Positions 1-4,925 of a DNA stretch of 8,885 nucleotides are shown one piece after another. The stretch is from an uncultured Bacillota bacterium (GTDB lineage Bacteria > Bacillota_I > Bacilli_A > Izemoplasmatales > UBA1188), in assembly GCA_900318975.1 (NCBI GenBank), contig ONMY01000093.1, positions 1 through 8,885 on the forward strand. The letters are read 5' to 3'. The translations under genes were made by a program, and so were the position numbers. Each line of letters starts with the position of its first letter. The first letter of the stretch is position 1. Below the pieces are notes generated by a model. It worked only from the letters and a program-made list of their open reading frames with translations, was not told the DNA's origin and searched no databases.

Positions 1-1455
1 AAGAATTGTATAATTCTTTTCATCTGAGATTAGTCCCATCGCAATACCAGCAACTTGTTTTTTGATTGGTACACCAGCAGCCATTAGTGACATACTTGAT
101 GCACAGATAGTTGCTTGTGATGATGAACCATTAGATTCTAAGATTTCTGATACAGTACGGATACAGTATGGGAATTCATCTTCTGTAGGCATTACCTGTG
201 CTAGTGCTCTTTCAGCAAGGGCACCATGACCGATTTCTCTTCTTCCAGGGCTGCCATATTTACCAATTTCACCAACTGAGAATGCTGGGAAATTATAATG
301 TAACATCCATCTCTTATTATCTTCTATTTGAGCACCTTCTAAGATTTGTGCTTCATCGAGTGAACCTAGTGTTGTAATTGCGAGAGCTTGAGTTTGTCCA
401 CGTGTAAACATTGCGCTTCCATGAGGACGTTCTAAGAGGTCAATTGCACATGATAGAGGTCTAATTTCATCAACCTTTCTTCCATCAGGTCTGATCTTAT
501 CTTCTAAGATTAATCTTCTAACTTCATTAACCATGAAGCCTTCCATAACGCTTATTGCATCAGCTTCAACTTGTTTGAGTTCATCCTTATCATAACCTAG
601 TGCTTTATATTTTTCAACGCATAAAGCAGCTACTTCTTTTTCGATTTCTTCTATTGCATTTGCACGTGCTTGTTTTTCTACGATTGAAACACTTTTTTCA
701 ATTCTTTCTTTAGAAAGAGGTGTAACGAATTCAACGATTTCCTCTGGAACTGTCTTGTATTCGATTTCAAGCATTGGTTTTTTGTTTTCTTCAATGATTG
801 TGTTTTCGAATGCAATTAATTCTTTGATTGCATCGTGTGCAAAAAGAAGTGCATCACACATATCTGATTCACTAACCTCTTTAGCACCAGCTTCAACCAT
901 GTTTATAGCATCCATAGTTGCAGAAACTGTAAGATCGATATCAGATAATTCTTTTTCGGCTTGAGTTGGGTTAATGATAAATTCACCATTTACTCTTCCA
1001 ACGATTACACCAGCAATTGGTGCTTCAATTGGTACACCACCAAGTGAAAGCGCTAGTGATGATCCAAAAAGAGCTGCCATTTGTGGAGGATTATCAGGAT
1101 TACATGAAAGTACCATATTGATAACTTGTACTTCGTTTCTAAATCCATCTTTAAATAGTGGTCTAATTGGTCTATCGATAACACGGCTCATTAGAGTTTC
1201 GTGTTCAGTTGGACGACCTTCTCTTCTAAGCCATCCACCAGGAATCATACCATTTGAATACATCTTTTCCTGGTAAAGTACTGTGAGTGGGAAAAAATCT
1301 TGAGTTATTGGTTCTTTACCAACACAGCAAACAGATAATACTTCGGTGTCTTCATATTTTACAATACATGCACCTTGTGCTTGCTTAGCGACTTCGCCAA
1401 GCTCTACGCTTAACTTCCTTCCCCTGAAATTAAGCTCATAAACTTTCTTTTCCAT
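1..1455 (-). CDS. pnp: Polyribonucleotide nucleotidyltransferase (PNPase), C-terminal part missing at window edge
   Basis: PNPase degrades RNA 3'-to-5' by phosphorolysis, releasing nucleoside diphosphates, and acts as a trimeric ring in the cytoplasm. I translated this frame: 485 codons without a stop, from ATG at 1455 to the window edge, against a usual length near 700. Visible are the first RNase PH domain (residues about 8-140, with DFFPLTV, IPGGWLRREGRP and SRVIDRPIRPLF), the helical linker (about 145-300) and most of the second RNase PH domain (RPDGRKVDEIRPL, MFTRGQTQAL, YNFPAFSVGEIG and GRREIGHGALAERAL near 395-412). The sequence ends just before the expected segment carrying the catalytic Asp, so that segment and the KH and S1 RNA-binding domains lie outside. 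The start is fixed by an AGGAG 9 nt upstream. It has its own promoter and follows the lacI terminator, so it is probably transcribed alone. Family assignment is certain. Confidence 0.97.
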   Translation of the reverse strand, partial: MEKKVYELNFRGRKLSVELGEVAKQAQGACIVKYEDTEVLSVCCVGKEPITQDFFPLTVLYQEKMYSNGMIPGGWLRREGRPTEHETLMSRVIDRPIRPLFKDGFRNEVQVINMVLSCNPDNPPQMAALFGSSLALSLGGVPIEAPIAGVIVGRVNGEFIINPTQAEKELSDIDLTVSATMDAINMVEAGAKEVSESDMCDALLFAHDAIKELIAFENTIIEENKKPMLEIEYKTVPEEIVEFVTPLSKERIEKSVSIVEKQARANAIEEIEKEVAALCVEKYKALGYDKDELKQVEADAISVMEGFMVNEVRRLILEDKIRPDGRKVDEIRPLSCAIDLLERPHGSAMFTRGQTQALAITTLGSLDEAQILEGAQIEDNKRWMLHYNFPAFSVGEIGKYGSPGRREIGHGALAERALAQVMPTEDEFPYCIRTVSEILESNGSSSQATICASSMSLMAAGVPIKKQVAGIAMGLISDEKNYTIL

Positions 1456-1464
1456 TTAGTTTAT

Positions 1465-1471
1465 CTCCTTT
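1465..1471 (-). promoter_or_regulatory. pnp ribosome binding site
   Basis: The minus strand reads AAAGGAG here, with 9 nt between the final G and the pnp ATG at 1455. It is a near-ideal Shine-Dalgarno and supports that start codon. Confidence 0.9.
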
Positions 1472-1484
1472 TTCATTCCTAAGC

Positions 1485-1513
1485 ATTATAACATAGATTA
1501 TTAATAATTGAAA
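1485..1513 (-). promoter_or_regulatory. pnp promoter (extended -10)
   Basis: On the minus strand TGTTATAAT occupies 1493-1485: a perfect TATAAT with the TG of an extended -10. The hexamer 17 nt upstream (1513-1508) is TTTCAA, a poor -35, as is common when the extended -10 is present. Transcription should start near 1478, giving a leader of only about 22 nt that contains little more than the ribosome binding site. The 11-nt core TATGTTATAAT also occurs in the rpsO promoter. Confidence 0.8.
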
Positions 1514-1521
1514 TTATTAAT
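1500..1521. repeat. Perfect 10-bp inverted repeat over the pnp -35 region
   Basis: The arms ATTAATAATT and AATTATTAAT are perfect complements separated by GA. The element covers the -35 position of the pnp promoter. It contains no G or C in its arms, so it could be a chance product of AT-rich DNA or an operator. No second copy is seen in the window. Confidence 0.5.
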
Positions 1522-1526
1522 TTTTC

Positions 1527-1588
1527 AAAAAAGAAAAAAGATAAGCTTTTTTTCTTAAAATATATAAATTTTAAGATTCGCTTATCTT
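1527..1588 (-). terminator. Rho-independent terminator after lacI
   Basis: On the minus strand a 9-bp stem pairs AAGATAAGC (1588-1580) with GCTTATCTT (1546-1538). It is followed at once by a T-rich run, six T, one C, then six T, down to 1527. The 33-nt apical region holds a second perfect 8-bp hairpin (1575-1568 with 1561-1554), so the whole forms a two-storey hairpin. The stem begins inside the lacI stop codon. It closes the kinase-lacI operon and separates it from pnp. Confidence 0.8.
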
Positions 1589-2618
1589 AGATCTTTAATA
1601 GAGACTTTAAATTGACATCTGATGATCCATCATAAAGTTTAGTATCTATTAAGATAGTCTTTTTAGTTGTTTCAAAGTATTTGATGTCATAAATAATAGT
1701 ATAAGCCGCTATTTCACCAATTTTTATTATCGATGGTTTTATTGTGATGATGGATTCATTTCTATTTTCAATAGTATCAAGTCCATCAATTGCGACTATT
1801 GACACTTTTTTATCTTTATATTGGTTGTATTCTTTTAGCTTTGATATAGCGAGTTTTGCGGCTTCTCTACTTGAGCATATTAAAGCTGTAGGTATAATAG
1901 GTAGAGCCTGAATCTTTTTTATATCTTCTTCAAGTGAAACACCATTTAAATCATAATATAGAGTTGCAGGATCAATTGGGTGTTTTCTATTTATTACTTC
2001 AAGGACATCCTTTACACCATAGAATCTTTCAGCAAAGAAGTTTTTCCAAACTCTTTCTGAGATATAGGCAATATTTCTATGACCTTTTTCATATAAATAT
2101 GAAATAGCGAGGCCTCCAGCTTGATAATTGTTCATTTTAATTTTGGTGAACTCAGAGCCTACGTATTCATCTGGATCGACAAATTCTACTGGTTTATTGA
2201 TGACTCTTAAGGCATCAAGTATTTCTTTTTTAAGTGTTTTAAGAATGATATAACCTTGTACTTCTTTTAAGTGAATATCTTCAAATACATCTTTTATAGT
2301 GGATGATTCATCCCAAAAAATGAGTTGGTATTTATAACCTTCACGGACGAATATTTTTTCTGCACCTTCTAGGAATTTGCCAAAATATTTTGACATTATG
2401 GCAAATTTTTTGTTTATAAAAATACAGATTCTTCTACTGTGATCTGTATCTTTATTACTATAGTTGTAGTTAAAGTCGTATCCTAGTTCTAAAGCTTTTT
2501 TGAATATTTGATAACGCATATCGGTAGATACGCCATATTTATCGTTTAAAGTTAAAGATACTAGTGATTTAGAAATGCCGAGGCTATCGGCAATTGTTTG
2601 CATAGTTACTTTTTTCAT
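1587..2618 (-). CDS. LacI/GalR-family transcriptional regulator, atypical DNA-binding region
   Basis: This 343-residue protein is the usual LacI-family length. The N-terminus aligns without gaps to E. coli LacI residues 1-50, with the helix-turn-helix at about 4-26 (TIADSLGISKSLVSLTLN). A periplasmic-binding-protein-like effector domain follows (about 62-343), with NNYQAGGLAISYLYEKGH at about 163-180 and IVAIDGLDTI near 275. Two things are odd: the nearly invariant Arg22 of the recognition helix is Leu, and the hinge-helix region (about 50-60) lacks the usual Ala and minor-groove Leu56, reading NYNYSNKDTD. The ATG lies 5 nt after the kinase stop and has only a weak AAAGA site, which suggests translational coupling. 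By position it most likely controls the operon it belongs to. The effector cannot be read from sequence; a sugar or sugar phosphate is the family expectation. Family is confident, target inferred. Confidence 0.9.
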   Translation of the reverse strand: MKKVTMQTIADSLGISKSLVSLTLNDKYGVSTDMRYQIFKKALELGYDFNYNYSNKDTDHSRRICIFINKKFAIMSKYFGKFLEGAEKIFVREGYKYQLIFWDESSTIKDVFEDIHLKEVQGYIILKTLKKEILDALRVINKPVEFVDPDEYVGSEFTKIKMNNYQAGGLAISYLYEKGHRNIAYISERVWKNFFAERFYGVKDVLEVINRKHPIDPATLYYDLNGVSLEEDIKKIQALPIIPTALICSSREAAKLAISKLKEYNQYKDKKVSIVAIDGLDTIENRNESIITIKPSIIKIGEIAAYTIIYDIKYFETTKKTILIDTKLYDGSSDVNLKSLLKI

Positions 2619-2623
2619 AAGTT

Positions 2624-4450
2624 TTAAATCTTTGTAAGAGCGGCTGCACCATAAGCTCCTGCCTCGTTTCCAAGAGTTGCTTGAACGAGTCTTACCTTTG
2701 GTGCATCATATCCACTATATTTATAGGCATTCATCTTTCTTTCAAGGAGTGGAATATATTTTGATATAACATAAGATACACCACCACCAAGAACGATTAT
2801 TTCTGGTTGGAAGAGATTGCATACATTTACAAGACCTAAGAGGAGATTGTTTTGGTATTTCTTAGCATATTCTGCGGCAGCTTTATTTTCTTCATCATAT
2901 TGGAAGATCTTTAGTGGTTTATCATCATCACTAATGAGTTCTCCTAGGCCTGTATTAGGGTCATTTCTTAATTCATCAACATCCATTTTAAGTCTCTTTA
3001 GTGAGAGTAATCCTTCAAAACAGCCGTATTGACCGCATGTGCATTTATATTTATCAGATTTAACTTTCATATGTCCAACTTCAGAAATTGAACCTTGGCC
3101 ACCTTTAAATAGTTTTCCACCGATGATTGCACCACCACCAACACCTGTTCCAAGTGTGATTAGATACATATCATGGTATTTTCTCTTATCTGTATAATAA
3201 TATTCACCAAGTGCTGCACAATTTGCATCATTATCGATTATTACTTCTATTCCAAGTTGCTTTCCAAGGAGATCTGCGATTGGAGAATTTGTAAGACCTA
3301 GGTTATTTGAGAATTTTACAATTCCATTTATTGTATCGATGTTTCCTGGGAATCCTACACCAACTTTAGTGAAGTAGTTTCTTGGGAATCCTGATTCATC
3401 AAGAAGTCCTAAATAGCATTCTCTCATATGGTCAACGATGATTGCCTCACCCTTTTCAGATTCAGTTGGAGTTTTAAATTCTGCGATTTTGTTTGCTTGA
3501 TCATCGATTATTGCACCTTTAATAGATGTTCCACCAACATCAAGACCAATGCCATAATCGGCAACTCTTGCGATTAAGAGTTCGCCTTTTCCTTCAAAAT
3601 GGATTAATTCATTTGGTTCAACTAGAATTGATTCACCTCTTTTAATATCTAATTCTTCTGCCTTAAGTGAACCTCTTGAAACTGTCACAACTGAGAAGGA
3701 ATTCTCATTGAATTTTAGATTATATTTATCAAAGATATTGAATTTTGTGACTTCATAGTATCTACCTGCATGAAGTACTTTAGCTTTTCTATCTATTTGT
3801 GTATTAACTACATATTGATTATATTTTAAAACTTTAGTTGCTTCATCTATATTTATAGATGGATCAAGTCTATCATAATCATAGATTCTAATAGAGAGGT
3901 CTGCACCTTGTGATGCTTCATAAAGTGTAACACCTTTTCCAATCGCATAGATAATTCCAGCAGGAACACGGTAAAAATCACCGCTTCTAACTGGTACTTT
4001 GTTCATCATAGTTAGGATTCTTCCATCAGCGACTGATGATAAGACTTGTTCTTCAGTGTAATCGTTATTAAAACCAAGGTAGATATAGGCATCATCTTCA
4101 ACATCTAAAATATACCAAAGCTTACTACCACCAAGTTTATTGTAGCGGATGATTGCATAATCATCTGTTGGTGATACTTCAACTGGCATGTTTTCAGTTG
4201 CTTCTATGAGTCTTACGAAGAGATTTGGTTCTTTTCCTTCTAAGTTTTTACCAAGATTGTTATTCTTAATATAATCTTTAACTGAAACTAGTCTATCTCC
4301 AATTTCTACTGATGGCATATAGCCTTCATCTAGTGAAAATTCGTAAGAATCAGAAATAGATTCAAGGTCGCTATTTTTATGGTAGCGATATTTGAGCTTT
4401 TCTCCTGCCCATAATGTTTGATTGAAAGTAGGTTTGATTTTATAAAACAT
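2624..4450 (-). CDS. Fusion of a class I mannose-6-phosphate isomerase-like domain (metal site lost) with a ROK-family sugar kinase
   Basis: This is a 608-residue protein counted from ATG 4450. Residues about 1-298 resemble Bacillus-type ManA, the enzyme interconverting mannose-6-P and fructose-6-P: KPTFNQTLWAGEKLK at the start, WYIL, GDFYRVPAG, IRIYDYDR, and a C-terminal cupin half. The four metal ligands are all changed: QVHP is EVSP (E91, S93), the Glu of TE-x-WY is K110, and the His of PAGTxHA is Y168. R188 of the active site remains. Residues about 299-608 form a full-length ROK kinase with DVGGT (304-308), catalytic Asp408 in DNDAN, EVGH (457-460) and the zinc motif CTCGQYGCFE (Cys470, 472, 477). 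It probably phosphorylates a hexose such as fructose, mannose or glucose in the cytoplasm; the substrate is not determinable here. A GTG at 4465 in frame lacks a Shine-Dalgarno, whereas GAGGT precedes ATG 4450. lacI follows 5 nt downstream. Confidence 0.9.
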   Translation of the reverse strand: MFYKIKPTFNQTLWAGEKLKYRYHKNSDLESISDSYEFSLDEGYMPSVEIGDRLVSVKDYIKNNNLGKNLEGKEPNLFVRLIEATENMPVEVSPTDDYAIIRYNKLGGSKLWYILDVEDDAYIYLGFNNDYTEEQVLSSVADGRILTMMNKVPVRSGDFYRVPAGIIYAIGKGVTLYEASQGADLSIRIYDYDRLDPSINIDEATKVLKYNQYVVNTQIDRKAKVLHAGRYYEVTKFNIFDKYNLKFNENSFSVVTVSRGSLKAEELDIKRGESILVEPNELIHFEGKGELLIARVADYGIGLDVGGTSIKGAIIDDQANKIAEFKTPTESEKGEAIIVDHMRECYLGLLDESGFPRNYFTKVGVGFPGNIDTINGIVKFSNNLGLTNSPIADLLGKQLGIEVIIDNDANCAALGEYYYTDKRKYHDMYLITLGTGVGGGAIIGGKLFKGGQGSISEVGHMKVKSDKYKCTCGQYGCFEGLLSLKRLKMDVDELRNDPNTGLGELISDDDKPLKIFQYDEENKAAAEYAKKYQNNLLLGLVNVCNLFQPEIIVLGGGVSYVISKYIPLLERKMNAYKYSGYDAPKVRLVQATLGNEAGAYGAAALTKI

Positions 4451-4457
4451 ATGCTTG

Positions 4458-4462
4458 TACCT
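4458..4462 (-). promoter_or_regulatory. Ribosome binding site that decides the kinase start
   Basis: The minus strand reads GAGGT here, placed correctly for ATG 4450 about 7 nt downstream. The longer in-frame option, GTG at 4465, would overlap this site and has only AT-rich sequence upstream of it. I therefore prefer the shorter protein, which begins MFYKIKPTF as ManA proteins typically do. Confidence 0.75.
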
Positions 4463-4467
4463 CACTA

Positions 4468-4491
4468 TTTATATTTTATGATAAATATAAA
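4468..4491. promoter_or_regulatory. Candidate operator: 9-bp inverted repeat over the kinase-lacI promoter
   Basis: Arms TTTATATTT (4468-4476) and AAATATAAA (4483-4491) are perfect complements with a 6-nt spacer. An overlapping smaller palindrome TTTAT-G-ATAAA lies at 4475-4485. The element covers the candidate -10 and part of the promoter spacer, where a repressor would block RNA polymerase. It lacks the central CG usual in LacI-family operators. The adjacent lacI product is the obvious candidate binder, but this is inference. Confidence 0.45.
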
Positions 4492-4501
4492 GAAAAAACA
4501 A
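4473..4501 (-). promoter_or_regulatory. Candidate promoter for the kinase-lacI operon
   Basis: On the minus strand TAAAAT (4478-4473) fits a -10, and TTGTTT (4501-4496) lies 17 nt upstream as a weak -35. The -35 falls within the descending arm and T run of the rpsO terminator, so terminator and promoter overlap. Transcription would start around 4466, leaving a leader of about 16 nt before ATG 4450. A promoter is expected here because a strong terminator lies directly upstream, but the exact hexamers are uncertain. Confidence 0.5.
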
Positions 4502-4526
4502 GGAATTAAATCTTTCCTTGTTTTTT
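4493..4526 (-). terminator. Rho-independent terminator after rpsO
   Basis: The stem is a perfect 13 bp, AAAAAACAAGGAA pairing with TTCCTTGTTTTTT, around an 8-nt loop at 4506-4513. The descending arm ends in six T, then C and three more T on the minus strand. It lies 11 nt after the rpsO stop codon and should separate rpsO from the sugar operon. Confidence 0.92.
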
Positions 4527-4537
4527 GATTAGTTTTA

Positions 4538-4807
4538 CTAGTGTCTTAATCCTAGCTTATCGCAACATGCTCTGTATCTTTGAATATCTTTCTTTTCGAG
4601 GTATTTTAAAAGGTTACGTCTGTGACCAATCTTCTTCATTAGACCTCTTTGAGAATGATAATCATGCTTGTTTTGCTTTAAGTGTTCATTTAAGAGATTG
4701 ATTTCTCTTGTGAGTAAAGCAATTTGAACTTCAGGTGAACCTGTGTCATTAGCATTGATACGGAATTGCTCAACGATTCTTTGGTTTTCTTCTTTAGAAA
4801 GTGCCAT
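4538..4807 (-). CDS. rpsO: 30S ribosomal protein S15
   Basis: S15 is a primary binder of the central domain of 16S rRNA, at the h20/h21/h22 junction, and is needed early in assembly of the small subunit platform. The protein has 89 residues, the standard length. It carries the family signatures [13 protein letters not shown] (residues about 21-33) and [10 protein letters not shown] with [10 protein letters not shown] (about 47-70), and ends in KLGLRH. The usual SRRG is SQRG here, a mild change. ATG 4807 has AAAGGAG upstream with a slightly long 12-nt gap. The gene has its own promoter, an ~80-nt structured leader and a strong terminator, so it can be transcribed alone. In many bacteria pnp follows rpsO directly; here a sugar operon lies between them. 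Identification is certain. Confidence 0.98.
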   Translation of the reverse strand: MALSKEENQRIVEQFRINANDTGSPEVQIALLTREINLLNEHLKQNKHDYHSQRGLMKKIGHRRNLLKYLEKKDIQRYRACCDKLGLRH

Positions 4808-4888
4808 TTTTTTAATTATCTCCTTTACTTATACTTGCCTAAATCAATGGCTAGGGTTGGAGAATCCCAGGTCTTTGGTTTAGGTGCC
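4808..4888 (-). promoter_or_regulatory. Structured rpsO leader, candidate S15 autoregulatory RNA
   Basis: The inferred transcript between the promoter and ATG 4807 is about 80 nt. It can form an outer 6-bp stem, CCUAAA (4884-4879) with UUUAGG (4843-4838), and inside it a hairpin CUGGG (4870-4866) with CCCUAG (4856-4851, one bulged U). The 9-nt loop contains UCUCC (4863-4859), complementary to GGAGA of the Shine-Dalgarno (4823-4819). Loop pairing to the ribosome binding site would make a pseudoknot. S15 is known to repress its own mRNA in several bacteria through differing RNA structures; assignment of this leader to that role is inference from position and pairing. Confidence 0.5.
4820..4826 (-). 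promoter_or_regulatory. rpsO ribosome binding site
   Basis: AAAGGAG on the minus strand, 12 nt before ATG 4807. The spacing is longer than for pnp. The site is complementary to the loop of the upstream leader hairpin, so its access may be regulated. Confidence 0.8.
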
Positions 4889-4894
4889 TTATGT

Positions 4895-4925
4895 ATTATA
4901 ACATAAAATTATAGAGTTGTATCAA
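4895..4925 (-). promoter_or_regulatory. rpsO promoter (extended -10) overlapping the end of addA
   Basis: TGTTATAAT at 4903-4895 on the minus strand is a perfect extended -10. Upstream, GATACA lies at 17-nt spacing (4923-4918) and TTGATA at 19-nt spacing (4925-4920); both are within the last codons of addA, and the addA stop TAA (4911-4909) lies inside the promoter spacer. No terminator is visible between addA and rpsO, so some read-through from addBA into rpsO is likely. Confidence 0.75.

Noticed and set aside
755..1276. Plus-strand open frames at 755-964 and 974-1276
   Set aside because: They lie wholly antisense to pnp, have no ribosome binding site and resemble no family; the minus-strand frame gives a textbook PNPase.
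2817..3032. Plus-strand open frame of 71 codons
   Set aside because: Antisense shadow of the ROK kinase zinc-motif region, with no start signal or recognisable product.
4451..4465. GTG at 4465 as the start of the PMI-like/ROK protein
   Set aside because: No Shine-Dalgarno precedes it, whereas GAGGT correctly precedes ATG 4450, and the shorter N-terminus matches ManA proteins better.
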